A stretch of DNA of 64,000 nucleotides from Fortiea sp. LEGE XX443 (GCF_015206815.1 NZ_JADEXZ010000011.1:1-64000); one strand, 5' to 3'. Counted from the first letter of the stretch, positions 1 to 9,018 are shown. A program made the numbers and translations. Notes: generated by a model not told the origin, from the sequence alone.

Positions 1-67
1 CCAGTTCTTCTTTGGATAACTGGCCCAAACTTTCTTTTTCTAGTTCTTGAGGCAGGTTTTGGTTCAT
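1..67 (-). CDS. N-terminal start of an IS66-like transposase (runs off window)
   Basis: A minus-strand reading frame opens with ATG at 65-67 and continues without a stop to the window edge, giving 22 residues that begin MNQNLPQELEKE and end LSKEEL. The LSKEEL stretch resembles the leader region of IS66-family transposases (TnpC), which precedes their coiled coil. Only the first residues are visible, so the family call is tentative. It is read away from, and starts just inside, a possible IS end at about 127 that interrupts a Uma2 gene. No TnpA/TnpB accessory genes fit in the short space, which suggests a single-gene IS66 variant if the call is right. Confidence 0.4.
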   Translation of the reverse strand, partial: MNQNLPQELEKESLGQLSKEEL

Positions 68-127
68 ATTTGTGATACTCCACCTCAACTGTCCCCTTTG
101 TCAATACTCTGTTACCTGAATCCTTAC
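1..127 (-). mobile_element. Possible end of an IS66-type insertion sequence
   Basis: The minus strand reads GTAAGGATTCAGG inward from position 127. IS66-family ends usually begin with GTAA. The Uma2 reading frame stops exactly at this TAA, directly after its conserved SPGQT motif, and a transposase-like start codon follows 60 bases further in. The other end and the target duplication (typically 8 bp in this family) lie outside the window, so the element cannot be proven here. Confidence 0.4.
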
Positions 128-498
128 ATCATTGCACCAAAGGTTTGTCCTGGTGAAATAATTTCAATCACTAAATCTGGCGGAACGGAACATACTCCTT
201 CTTTTTCCCAGTCGGAGGGTAAACGTTCATTCGAGATATACACAATATCAGGTACAGGAACCCAATCTTGTCCGTCACGAGTTAAAGATACAGCTAATTC
301 TGGACACACTTCCCCTTTAGTTGCACACAATTGCTCAATTAAATTAAGTAAAGCGCGAGTTAGTTTAGAGTGGAATTTTTTCGGTGGCATTTTCGCAATA
401 GCTTGACCTTCCACAAGTTCGTAGGTAGTATCTCCCTCACCAGGAGGAAGATGTAAGAACTCTTGTAAGGTCAGTTGATTTTTGGCTTGGAGAATCAT
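124..498 (-). pseudogene. Uma2-family (DUF820) nuclease, truncated at the C-terminus
   Basis: 124 residues matching the N-terminal two thirds of Uma2-family putative endonucleases, which fold like PD-(D/E)XK restriction enzymes. Visible family landmarks are LTLQEFLHLP near the start, YELVEGQ, VPDIVYIS (catalytic Asp region, about 82-89) and VIEIISPGQT (about 109-118). Intact members run to about 190 residues and continue with a Lys-bearing helix and a strand ending in VVDP; here the frame ends two codons after GAMM at a stop created by the sequence starting at 127. The missing part contains conserved active-site residues, so the product is probably non-functional. An IS66-like insertion is the likely cause. 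Confidence 0.7.
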
Positions 499-524
499 AG
501 CGCAAACCAGCTTTTAGTTAGTTT

Positions 525-1637
525 TTATTGTAATTGAGTAATTGATTGCATTCCCTGTAATGCTTGCTGGATGATATCTGCTGGTACTTGGTCGGTAACT
601 GTCACTACACCAATTTGAGTTGGTAACACAAACCGAACTTTCCCGGCTTTGACTTTTTTATCTAGTTGCAACGCATCAATAATTGCTGCAATATCTACAC
701 CAGCGGGTAGTTGTGTTGGTAAACCTGCTTTTTGAATGATGGCATTTTGACGGTCTGTTTCTGCTTGCTGCCACATGCCTAAATTGACAGCAATTTGTCC
801 AGCAGCTACCATACCGATCGCAACAGCTTCTCCATGATTAACTAATCGATAACCTGTCAAGCTTTCTATGGCATGACCGATAGTGTGTCCGTAATTCAAA
901 ATCGCTCGCAGTCCGCCTTCTTTTTCATCTTTGCCTACAACATCTGCTTTGGCTTGACAAGAGCGAGTTAATATTTCGTTTAATAATTCCGGCTGCATGT
1001 AACGGAGTTGATTGAGGTGTTTACTTGCTTCCATTTGGGCAAATAATTCAGCATCCCAAATCACACCATATTTAATAACTTCTGCCATACCTGCACGAAA
1101 CTCGCGCATAGGTAGAGTTTTCAATACTTCCGGGTCAATTAATACTAAACTTGGTTGATGGAATGCACCAATCAAGTTTTTGCCATTGGGATGATTCACA
1201 CCTGTTTTACCACCAATAGCAGAGTCTACCATTGCTAAAAGAGTTGTAGGTACTTGGACAACGTTAATTCCTCGCAGCCAAGTTGCAGCAGCAAAACCAG
1301 TCATGTCACCAATCACGCCTCCCCCCAACGCTACCATCGTGGAGGAACGTTCGAGGCGGTTTTCTAAAGCGACATCGTACAGTTTTTGGATAGAATTGAG
1401 GGTTTTGTAGCGTTCCCCGGCTGGTAAGCAATAACTGGCCACATCAAATCCTGCCGATGTTAGTGATGCGATCGCTCTTTGTCCATAATGCTTGAAAATA
1501 CTAGGATTAGAAACTAAAAGTACTTTCTGTCCCAGATGGAGATTGGCCATACTTTGACCAAGTTGATCTAAACTTGCAGGTGCGATCGCAATCTCGTAAG
1601 ACTGCTGCGGTAAATTAACATTAATGATAGAAGTCAT
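525..1637 (-). CDS. aroB: 3-dehydroquinate synthase
   Basis: 370 residues, the usual length for AroB. It converts DAHP to 3-dehydroquinate, the second step of the shikimate pathway, using NAD and a divalent metal in the cytoplasm. The Gly-rich NAD-binding stretch [15 protein letters not shown] lies around residue 105, followed by the family motifs GGKTGVN (about 142-148) and the metal ligand region [10 protein letters not shown] (about 249-258). The ATG at 1635-1637 precedes a normal N-terminus. It is monocistronic in appearance, divergent from petL. Assignment is secure from motifs and full length. Confidence 0.95.
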   Translation of the reverse strand: MTSIINVNLPQQSYEIAIAPASLDQLGQSMANLHLGQKVLLVSNPSIFKHYGQRAIASLTSAGFDVASYCLPAGERYKTLNSIQKLYDVALENRLERSSTMVALGGGVIGDMTGFAAATWLRGINVVQVPTTLLAMVDSAIGGKTGVNHPNGKNLIGAFHQPSLVLIDPEVLKTLPMREFRAGMAEVIKYGVIWDAELFAQMEASKHLNQLRYMQPELLNEILTRSCQAKADVVGKDEKEGGLRAILNYGHTIGHAIESLTGYRLVNHGEAVAIGMVAAGQIAVNLGMWQQAETDRQNAIIQKAGLPTQLPAGVDIAAIIDALQLDKKVKAGKVRFVLPTQIGVVTVTDQVPADIIQQALQGMQSITQLQ

Positions 1638-1793
1638 TGCCCAACCCTAAAAAGCGCCCGTGGGCTTGTATTTTAACGCAATCTGGCGAAAAAAAAGAGG
1701 CAGAAGCGCAGGGGAAAAACAAATGACTATTGACCATTGACCAATAACTAATGATTCAATAAATGTAGTGAAACATTGTGGAGAAGCATCAAA

Positions 1794-1889
1794 ATGTTTG
1801 GAGTAGTTGCTTACATAGGCTTTTTGGCTTTATTTACAGCATTAGCAGCGGGTCTGTTGTTCGGTCTACGTGCTGCTAAGATCCTCTAA
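1794..1889 (+). CDS. petL: Cytochrome b6f complex subunit PetL
   Basis: A 31-residue single-span membrane peptide starting [14 protein letters not shown] and ending LRAAKIL. Length, the VAYIGF start, the central hydrophobic helix and the Arg/Lys tail match cyanobacterial PetL (subunit 6), a small peripheral helix that stabilises the dimeric cytochrome b6f complex in the thylakoid membrane. A purine-rich GGAGAAG lies about 8 bases upstream of the ATG. The gene is too short for many gene callers and is likely to be missed. A GGTGCGTTA-type palindrome begins 6 bases past the stop and may end the transcript. Confidence 0.85.
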   Translation: MFGVVAYIGFLALFTALAAGLLFGLRAAKIL

Positions 1890-1895
1890 TTTCTC

Positions 1896-1941
1896 TCCAG
1901 TCAAGGTGCGTTATGGCTTACGCCTAACACACCCTACTGGA
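1896..1941. repeat. GGTGCGTTA-type palindromic repeat after petL
   Basis: Inverted repeat with outer arms TCCAGT/ACTGGA and inner arms GGTGCGTTA/TAACACACC. Related copies lie at 3156-3188, 10581-10607, 10626-10653 and 12086-12119. It could fold as a hairpin behind petL but lacks a T-run. Confidence 0.7.
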
Positions 1942-2010
1942 CTGACAAGGATACTCTTTGAGAAAAGATTGTAAATAGCACCCCAAAATTAGGTACAATG
2001 TAGTGCCATT

Positions 2011-3096
2011 GTGCCAGCAGTTCTCATGACCTCATCTGCCTCGTTTGACACATTAGAGTCTCTACAAGCGGATATCGCTGAATTAATCGATCGCCTACCG
2101 ACGTTAAAACATCGGCAGTACATCCAACAGGCACTGGCTACCATAGTCCGCCTGGCTGATAGTGACATTGAGCGTCTTGATTGGAAGATATTATCGGCTG
2201 CTTTAGCAGATATGGAGCGAGGTTTCGAGTTATTTTACAACTACCGACATGTCCGTAAAGTAACTATCTTTGGTTCTGCTCGCCTGTTGCCAGAAACGCC
2301 AGAATACCAAATGGCGCTAGAGTTTGGTCGTGCTGTAACTAAATTGGGATTTATGGTGATGACAGGTGGTGGTGGCGGTATTATGCAGGCGGGACACGAA
2401 GGCGCTGGACGAGAAAATTCTTTTGGTTTAAATATTCAATTACCCTTTGAACAGCAGGCAAACCCGATTATTGAAGGTGATCCCAAGCTGATTCACTTTA
2501 AATATTTTTTCACCCGTAAACTATTCCTCCTCAAAGAAAGTGATGCCGTTGCGTTATTTCCTGGTGGATTTGGCACTCAAGATGAAGCTTTTGAGTGCAT
2601 GACATTAAGCCAGACTGGGAAATTTGGCCCTGTACCTTTAGTTTTAATCGATCACCCTGGTGGGGATTATTGGCAATCTTGGAGCGACTATATCGATCAA
2701 CAACTGGTGCAGAAAGGTCTTGTGAGTCCGGAAGACCCCAGTCTTTACACTGTTACAGATAACCTAGAAGTAGCTTGCAACGCCATCACGGGTTTTTATC
2801 AGGTTTATCACTCCAGCCGCTACGTAAGTAATCAGTTAGTGATTCGCCTAAATTGCGATTTATCAGATGCTGAGGTAGAACAACTTAATGCTGAGTTCAA
2901 TGACATTCTGGTAAAAGGACGGATTGAAAAAAGTCAAGCATTACCTCAAGAAAATCAAGATGAAACTTTAGAACTACCTCGCCTCATTCTGTACTTCAAT
3001 CAACGCGATTTAGGGCGTTTGTATCAAATGATTGCCACTATTAATCAAATGGGTACTCCTTCCCAAGAAGAGATATCACATCCAGAAAGAAAGTAG
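2011..3096 (+). CDS. LOG-family Rossmann-fold protein (TIGR00730 type)
   Basis: 361 residues with the hallmark PGGFGTQDE (PGGxGTxxE) motif at 184-192 and the nucleotide-binding TGGGGGIMQA stretch at 118-127. Proteins of this family include cytokinin riboside 5'-monophosphate phosphoribohydrolases (LOG) and were long misnamed lysine decarboxylases. This is a long version with about 75 extra N-terminal residues and a C-terminal extension after residue 280, as seen in cyanobacterial homologues, so the exact substrate is not certain. The frame opens at GTG 2011; ATG 2026 (MTSSASFD) is an equally plausible start. Confidence 0.8.
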   Translation: MPAVLMTSSASFDTLESLQADIAELIDRLPTLKHRQYIQQALATIVRLADSDIERLDWKILSAALADMERGFELFYNYRHVRKVTIFGSARLLPETPEYQMALEFGRAVTKLGFMVMTGGGGGIMQAGHEGAGRENSFGLNIQLPFEQQANPIIEGDPKLIHFKYFFTRKLFLLKESDAVALFPGGFGTQDEAFECMTLSQTGKFGPVPLVLIDHPGGDYWQSWSDYIDQQLVQKGLVSPEDPSLYTVTDNLEVACNAITGFYQVYHSSRYVSNQLVIRLNCDLSDAEVEQLNAEFNDILVKGRIEKSQALPQENQDETLELPRLILYFNQRDLGRLYQMIATINQMGTPSQEEISHPERK

Positions 3097-3155
3097 TTTT
3101 TGGTGGTTGTATTGCGATCGCACTAAACAACTAACACCATAAATGCTATTACAGC

Positions 3156-3188
3156 AGGGTGTATTATGGCTTTAGCCTAACGCACCCT
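3156..3188. repeat. GGTGCGTTA-type palindromic repeat
   Basis: Reads AGGGTGTATTATGGC, then TAGCCTAACGCACCCT, an imperfect hairpin of the same family as 1896-1941; the two share the central TTATGGCTT. Confidence 0.65.
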
Positions 3189-3312
3189 ACATGATACTTG
3201 GGCAATTGGCGGCAATGAATCATGAGTTGGAAGTAGGGAAAATGTGTAAAGCGACACCATAACACAAATTTTAATCAACTACAAAATAACCCTTCCCCAA
3301 ACCTCACCTTAC

Positions 3313-3429
3313 GAATAAGCTGTTAAGCATTTAATTTGCACATTGAGGCCGCAGGGGAGCAGGGAGCAAGGGAGAGGGTTTGCAGCTTTGATTACCATGA
3401 AGATGGTGCAATTTAAATGACGATTAGCT
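3313..3429 (-). repeat. Dispersed repeat, inverted copy of 34335-34456
   Basis: The reverse complement of this segment aligns with 34335-34456: AGCTAATCGTCATT, AAATTGCACCAT, TTCATGGTAAT, CTGCAAACCCTCT and CCTTGCTCC are shared in the same order, with a diverged CCCCTGCGG segment near the far end. It carries no coding frame. Confidence 0.65.
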
Positions 3430-3468
3430 TAGGAGAGTGCGCGACGGGAGCATCCCACTTTTTTGCTT

Positions 3469-3572
3469 GTCATTGCGAGCGCAACGAAGTGGAGCGTGGC
3501 AATCCCATCAACTTGTTAATATTGAAGACTGTGGGATTGCTTGTCTACGACACGCTCTGCGAACGCAATGAC
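3469..3572. repeat. Long palindromic repeat (GTCATTGCG arms)
   Basis: Perfect 9-bp outer arms GTCATTGCG / CGCAATGAC with inner arms CAATCCCA / TGGGATTG. This layout is typical of dispersed palindromes in cyanobacterial genomes. The right half includes GTCTACGACACGCT, also seen at about 59563 in another repeat. Confidence 0.7.
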
Positions 3573-3989
3573 ATTGTGTAATTAATTATGTTTAACTACT
3601 TAAGTTGCGATTCCTGACAGCGCATCTGTTAAAAGTGACATAAAAATTCCAGTGAGTGTATCTATCTAATTCTCCGCCTCAAACACCGAAAAACTTTTAT
3701 CAGAAAAGCAAAATTTTTTGAATTAATTTTGAAATTTTTTAGGTTAAATTATGTGGGTGTTGCTATAAATATTAGTCCCAGCGTTATTTATTTTAAGGTT
3801 GGTATATACAGCAACATTAAAACGATAAATCAATTGTCAAGTCAAATAAATAACAAATACAAAAATCTTCTACTTACTACCACAACAGCAACAGACCAGT
3901 TATGATTACCCAATGCTGATTAGCATAAAAAAGTCTGTATATTAGCACAGTAAATCACAGATCACATCTTAGAAATTGGGGAGTGAGAA

Positions 3990-5309
3990 ATGCTGGAATT
4001 ATTGAGTTCAGGTTTGGTTTCTCTGTGGCTGGAAATGGCTGGAGTCGAAATCAAGCCTTCTGATGCTTTAGAGGCATTGGCTGGGCAAGTAAACCCTGGC
4101 TTGGTTCTGGCTTCTGATCCCAATCCAACTGGGGTGAATACAGTACAAAAATACTTACAAGAACTAATCAAATCTAAGTTAGTCGCCCAAAATTTAGCCG
4201 AGAGTCAGGGAATTTGGTTACAGTCGGGGCCGATACTCATGGCTAATTATCAAGGTACAACACCTCTCCCGGCTGCTTCTTTAACCAAGATTGCTACTTC
4301 TTTAGTTGCTTTGAAAACTTGGAGAGCAGAACATCAATTTGAAACTTTGATTGGGACTACAGGGACAGTAGTCAATGGTGTATTGCAAGGTGATTTGGTG
4401 ATTGCGGGTGGTGGCGACCCGATGTTTGTATGGGAAGAAGCGATCGCTCTTGGCAATACACTGAATAAATTGGGTATTAAGCAGGTAAAAGGCAATTTGC
4501 TAATTACAGGCAATTTCGCCATGAATTTTCAACGTCACCCGCTCCTGGCTGGACAAATGGTTAAGCAAGCGCTGAATCATAAAACTTGGACTCGTCCGGC
4601 GAATTATATCTACTCCATCATGCCCAAAGGCACACCCAAGCCAGAAGTAGTAATTACAGGTACTATCAAATTTGCCCCACAGCCTCCCCAACAAACTTTG
4701 CTGGTGCGTCACAAATCTTTGCCCTTGCACCAAATAATCAAAGAAATGAACGTTTACAGCAATAATGAAATTGCACAAATGTTGGCAGAATCGGTAGGAG
4801 GTGCGGGTGTAGTGCAAACAACTGCGGCCTATCTTGCTAGAGTACCTGAGTCAGAAATTCAATTAATTAATGGTTCTGGACTCGGCACAGAAAATCGAAT
4901 TTCTCCCAGAGCTGCTTGTGCAATGTTAATGGCTCTTCAACAGCAAGCATCTGTACACGAACTGAATTTAGCAGATTTATTTCCTGTGTCTGGGTTTGAT
5001 CATCGCGGCACATTAAACCGCAGACATATGCCTGTTGGTACTGTGATGAAAACTGGTACTCTCAACAATGTCAGTGCATTGGCGGGAGTTGTACCTACAC
5101 GCGATCGCGGTTTGGTTTGGTTTGCTATTCTAAATCGTGGCCCTTACGTGTCAAATTACCGCATAGAACAAGACAAATTGTTGCAAAGTCTTGTTAAAGA
5201 ACTAGATGTAGTTGCCGCAATTCCCACAGCTATTACTCCCCACTCACCCACTAACTCTTTACCAGAACTAGGCGCTACTAGTCGCAACGAAATTTTGTTT
5301 GGAGGTTAG
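3990..5309 (+). CDS. dacB: D-alanyl-D-alanine carboxypeptidase, PBP4 / peptidase S13 family
   Basis: 439 residues with the three serine penicillin-binding-protein motifs in order: SLTK (97-100, acylated Ser97), SNN (257-259) and KTG (354-356). The roughly 150-residue insert between SxxK and SNN is characteristic of the PBP4/S13 class, which trims or cleaves peptidoglycan stem peptides in the periplasm. The N-terminus (LLSSGLVSLWLEMAG) is hydrophobic but is not a textbook signal peptide, so export is inferred. GGGGAGTGAG lies just upstream of the ATG. A short Pro/Thr-rich tail follows the catalytic domain. Confidence 0.85.
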   Translation: MLELLSSGLVSLWLEMAGVEIKPSDALEALAGQVNPGLVLASDPNPTGVNTVQKYLQELIKSKLVAQNLAESQGIWLQSGPILMANYQGTTPLPAASLTKIATSLVALKTWRAEHQFETLIGTTGTVVNGVLQGDLVIAGGGDPMFVWEEAIALGNTLNKLGIKQVKGNLLITGNFAMNFQRHPLLAGQMVKQALNHKTWTRPANYIYSIMPKGTPKPEVVITGTIKFAPQPPQQTLLVRHKSLPLHQIIKEMNVYSNNEIAQMLAESVGGAGVVQTTAAYLARVPESEIQLINGSGLGTENRISPRAACAMLMALQQQASVHELNLADLFPVSGFDHRGTLNRRHMPVGTVMKTGTLNNVSALAGVVPTRDRGLVWFAILNRGPYVSNYRIEQDKLLQSLVKELDVVAAIPTAITPHSPTNSLPELGATSRNEILFGG

Positions 5310-5394
5310 TAGAAGCGATCGCTCTCAAAACCATATAGACCAAATCAGTAAGATTGCCTGTGTGTATAAAATTTATGAAAAGAGGCGATCGCAC

Positions 5395-7023
5395 TCATCT
5401 CATACTGCGATCAATTTCCGCCTGAATCTTATTTCGCATACTCTTAGCCATTTCTAGAGTTTGGTCTAATTCCAAAGCTTGGTTAATATAAAGTAGTGCC
5501 GTGTCTAATTGCCCAAGATTGTAATGACATTGGCTCATGTTAACTAACGTACTAGCATCTAGTCCGTAGTCATTAATGGAAAGTTGGAAAAAGTCAAGTG
5601 CTTCAGCGTAATATTGTATTCCGAAGAGTAGAACTCCCAGAGAGAATGCCAGATCGTGCTGTTCACCAATAGGATAGTAGATGTTCCAAACCTGCTGAAT
5701 GGCTTGATATAGCTGCTGGCGCTCCAATTGGGTGATAGCGCCAATCTGATCGAGCAGACGGGGAAAACATCCCAGAAAGATAATGTGATCCCAGCCACTT
5801 AACTTCAGGTATGCCAAAAGTTGGGGAAGAGTATAGGAGTTGTAAATTTTCTCAAACCCTTCTTTCAAAGTAAAAAAATCATCAGGGCCAAATTGTTCAA
5901 TTGTTTCTGTATAAGCTCGGTGGGTTTCCACCCAGCCGTTAGAGGAATTACCAAGAATAAATGCAGAGATGTTTAGGTGGGAATGACCGCATTGAGGGTG
6001 TAAGGTTTGACCTCCCTGACGGAGTACGTATTCCCCTAGTGCATGATAGTTAACCATCATGGAAAAACTTCCATGTATCCTGATTTCAGGCTTTTGCAGC
6101 CCTTCTAATGCTTCGTCGCAAGTGTAGCCTCGATCTCCTGACAACACTAGCAGACGATCTTGAGAAAGTTGGCGAAAGTAGCGCAGACATTGCAGAGCAG
6201 CGATAGGGAACGGAATCACTGTCTCTACCAGTCGCTTTGAGTAATCGTTCAGCAACCCATCCAAATCGGCATCATTGTAATAATTTTTATTGATTGGCTG
6301 ACAGGAAAAATCAACGATTACGCGATCAAGTAGCTCTGGGTCTGATAGATTGGTTTCATGCTGGGGAGAAAGTAAGGTAATCAGCCATTCGTGAATTTGC
6401 CCTTCTTTGATGTAAAAAGCATCTTGAGGAATGCTGTCGAAGAAATAATTTGCCAGCACGATGATCGGCTTTTTAATTGTCTCTGGGCTGAGAATTTCTC
6501 CACTTTTTTTCAGCACAATTTCTTGAAATTGTTCAACATCAAAATGAGCAAAGTCCAGATAGTTTTGATTAACAAAAGGTTGCAAATATGAGTGAGCTTG
6601 CCAATAGTCGATGGTGCGATCGGCAAAATCAGTCATGATGTATTTGAATGAAATATTCTTCAGTACCGAATGCTGAATAGTCGCTAAAAATTGTTTGAGA
6701 AAATAATAAGCGAAGCGCCCCGAACCCGCCCCCAACTCAATGATATAAAAGGGAGCTTTGGTATGGGATGGAGTAGAGTTGAGATTTTCACAAGCGATCG
6801 CCTCCTGCAAAAAGCTCAAGACTATTTTGGCATAGGCGCGGGCAATAAAGGGATTGCTGGTGATGTACTGAGGAACTATCCTCTGACTCCAGGCTTGGAT
6901 GCCTTGCTGTGCAAAAAAATTCCGCTGCAAAGTCCAGAGCAGGGATTGAGAGAGGCGTTGTTTTGCTTCTAAAACTGAGGTTTGGGAGGCAATGGAGGGA
7001 ATGGGGTTGGTCATGATAGACAT
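5395..7023 (-). CDS. SAM-dependent methyltransferase with C-terminal TPR segment
   Basis: 542 residues. A Rossmann methyltransferase motif I, IIELGAGSGRFAYYFL, sits at about 94-109, within a layout resembling MidA-like (DUF185-type) methyltransferases. From about 445 to 535 the chain turns into TPR-like helix pairs (YAEALDFFQLSINDYG; LGQLDTALLYINQALELD), suggesting a protein-binding tail. Its start lies 6 bases after the stop of the DUF4157 gene, so the two are probably co-transcribed and translationally linked. The substrate is unknown; the coupling suggests that it acts on, or with, the DUF4157 protein. No standard eCIS component of this type is known to me, so this is inference. Confidence 0.7.
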   Translation of the reverse strand: MSIMTNPIPSIASQTSVLEAKQRLSQSLLWTLQRNFFAQQGIQAWSQRIVPQYITSNPFIARAYAKIVLSFLQEAIACENLNSTPSHTKAPFYIIELGAGSGRFAYYFLKQFLATIQHSVLKNISFKYIMTDFADRTIDYWQAHSYLQPFVNQNYLDFAHFDVEQFQEIVLKKSGEILSPETIKKPIIVLANYFFDSIPQDAFYIKEGQIHEWLITLLSPQHETNLSDPELLDRVIVDFSCQPINKNYYNDADLDGLLNDYSKRLVETVIPFPIAALQCLRYFRQLSQDRLLVLSGDRGYTCDEALEGLQKPEIRIHGSFSMMVNYHALGEYVLRQGGQTLHPQCGHSHLNISAFILGNSSNGWVETHRAYTETIEQFGPDDFFTLKEGFEKIYNSYTLPQLLAYLKLSGWDHIIFLGCFPRLLDQIGAITQLERQQLYQAIQQVWNIYYPIGEQHDLAFSLGVLLFGIQYYAEALDFFQLSINDYGLDASTLVNMSQCHYNLGQLDTALLYINQALELDQTLEMAKSMRNKIQAEIDRSMR

Positions 7024-7029
7024 TAAAAA

Positions 7030-9018
7030 TTACTCCACCACTAGAGTCAACCCAAAAATGCCACCCGAAACAGACAGTATCTCCCATCGGCGATTGTCGT
7101 TATCTCTGACTATTTGACTTCGTCTTGGAAGATTTTCCCTATCAATTACTGATCCATTATCAAGGCGATAATCAGCAACGAGTGTATTTGTATTTGGAGT
7201 AGGATCTTCTGGCACTTGCTCCAATGTATAAGTTTCATCATTAATAGCTCTTACCAGAAATCGCCCTGTTGCACTTCTAAGAAAATCATTCAATGCTGGA
7301 AGAGTGTCTTGGGTTATTTTCGTTGAATAGTCGTCGAAATAATGTGCGATTAGCGTAGCTGCACCTACGTCACCGCCTCCGTGTTCTTCTGGAGGCTGCC
7401 AGTCTAGTATAAAGTTTATAGACCTGTTATAACCCTTGTTGTGATCGAAGGCATGATAAATGAAGTTATTCTTGTGATTTTGATTTTCGATACCGCCCCA
7501 CATAAGATTAATGAAATTCCAACCTTGTTCAGCCCATCCTCTAAGATAATTTGGGTCATTTATTGCATTTTGCGGAACATCACCTTCAATTACCGGTCTG
7601 CCAATACTATCCCCAACCGTTGTTGCTATAGCATTAAGTTTCGCAGCTCGAACGTTTCCATGAAGGTTACCAATAGCTTCAGCTAGAGTAGCTCCATGAG
7701 TGTGTAGCATGAGATGAGTTCGGAAGAGTTGCGCCGCATCATCTCGATTTAGCCCGACAACAGTGGGATCACTTACCAATGTCCAGATTTCTCCAGCGGT
7801 AGCACTTGTTCCACTCCATGCTGCTGCATTGTTTTGTAGCATACTGGTAACGATGAGATCGATCGCAGCGTTTGAATTTTGATCAAGCGTCCACGTTAGC
7901 ACACCAGCATTGTCAGCATAGGTAGCAGTGTAGGGGCTGGCATCCCAGCCATTGATTTCTGCCAGTTGATTGGGGTAAGTAGTTTGGAGGGTATTGAGAT
8001 TGTCGTTACCTTGGAAGGTAATTGCCCTCTGAAGCAGGTTTGGTGAAGCTTTTGCTGTACATGTACCAGAATTACTACTCGCTTGTTTCCGAGCTACATA
8101 CGACTGTTGCACTATTGACTTTGTCGGTATGCTTTTACTCTTAGGAGAGATTGCTTCTGATTCAGTGATGTTTGTTGTTGGCTTCATCATCAAACCGAGC
8201 TTTTCAGCTAGTGATGATGATGATGGTTGAGATGTTTCTCTCTGAATGCTTTCTGCCCCACCTTGTTGCACCACATGAGTTAATTCATGGGCAATCAACT
8301 CTTGTCCTCCTCGACTCTCTGGCTGGTATGCTCCTTGTCGAAAGAAGATATCTTGTCCTGTTGTAAAGGCTTTTGCTTGGATTGATTGATTTAACTGATC
8401 AGATTGAGCATCTGTGTGTATCTTCACTCCACTGAAATCAGAGCCAAAAGCTTGTTCCATTGGTTCCCGGACACTCTCTCCTAGTGGCTGTCCGCTATTT
8501 CTGGACTGTTGTATCGACTCCTCTAAATCCGGTGTTGCAGGCATACCACCTGTAATAGACTGACGCTGCACCAATAGTTTCATTTGCAATTCGTCTTCAT
8601 ATTCTGCCTGTTCTGAACGCTGAATAGTAGCAGAGAGGGGTTTCATTTGCAGTTCGTCTTCGTCTTCTTGCTGTTCTGAGCGCTGAACTTGATCATTCTT
8701 AGGCGCATTAATCCGTTGCACCACATCTGCTGCTAGTTTGTCTGCTTCTTGTTCATATTTATCTCCTGGTTCACCGATGGTGAGTTTCATCTGCACTCTT
8801 GGTGGTGGCGGCGGTTGATATCCAGGGAGAAAAATGGGGATATTGGCTAAGTTGTTACTAGATGTTTCTGTTGTTGGTGATTTAGCTTGTAAATCGGGTG
8901 TTTGTTCTGGTTCTTCGGTTTGAGGCTGGACAACAAAGCGACGTGGAGCGAATTGATTGGTTGATGCGTCAGAGTGATTTGCAGACGCTTTACCTGTTCT
9001 GTGTTGTCTTTTATACAT
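7030..9018 (-). CDS. DUF4157 (eCIS core domain) protein, putative injected effector
   Basis: 662 residues. The N-terminal 100 are disordered and Pro/Gln-rich. Two near-identical blocks follow (VQRSEQQEDEDELQMK, 111-126; IQRSEQAEYEDELQMK, 132-147). The DUF4157 domain, about 160-255, contains PLGESVREPMEQAFGSDF, VKIHTDAQ and the metallopeptidase-like HELTH (244-248) followed by VVQQGG. DUF4157 marks proteins loaded into or associated with extracellular contractile injection systems. The C-terminal 400 residues are unrecognised and Trp/Asn-rich, and would be the candidate toxin or enzyme part. It is followed by the methyltransferase-TPR gene after 6 bases. No sheath, tube or baseplate gene is present in the window, so the machine would be encoded elsewhere. 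Confidence 0.8.
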   Translation of the reverse strand: MYKRQHRTGKASANHSDASTNQFAPRRFVVQPQTEEPEQTPDLQAKSPTTETSSNNLANIPIFLPGYQPPPPPRVQMKLTIGEPGDKYEQEADKLAADVVQRINAPKNDQVQRSEQQEDEDELQMKPLSATIQRSEQAEYEDELQMKLLVQRQSITGGMPATPDLEESIQQSRNSGQPLGESVREPMEQAFGSDFSGVKIHTDAQSDQLNQSIQAKAFTTGQDIFFRQGAYQPESRGGQELIAHELTHVVQQGGAESIQRETSQPSSSSLAEKLGLMMKPTTNITESEAISPKSKSIPTKSIVQQSYVARKQASSNSGTCTAKASPNLLQRAITFQGNDNLNTLQTTYPNQLAEINGWDASPYTATYADNAGVLTWTLDQNSNAAIDLIVTSMLQNNAAAWSGTSATAGEIWTLVSDPTVVGLNRDDAAQLFRTHLMLHTHGATLAEAIGNLHGNVRAAKLNAIATTVGDSIGRPVIEGDVPQNAINDPNYLRGWAEQGWNFINLMWGGIENQNHKNNFIYHAFDHNKGYNRSINFILDWQPPEEHGGGDVGAATLIAHYFDDYSTKITQDTLPALNDFLRSATGRFLVRAINDETYTLEQVPEDPTPNTNTLVADYRLDNGSVIDRENLPRRSQIVRDNDNRRWEILSVSGGIFGLTLVVE

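Larger units (their letters stand above)
3097..3989. other. Repeat-rich intergenic spacer
   Basis: An 893-base gap between two plus-strand genes without a convincing coding frame. The first half contains three dispersed-repeat modules (listed separately); the second half, from about 3640, is AT-rich and may hold the promoter of the carboxypeptidase gene, but no clear -35/-10 pair was identified. Confidence 0.6.
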
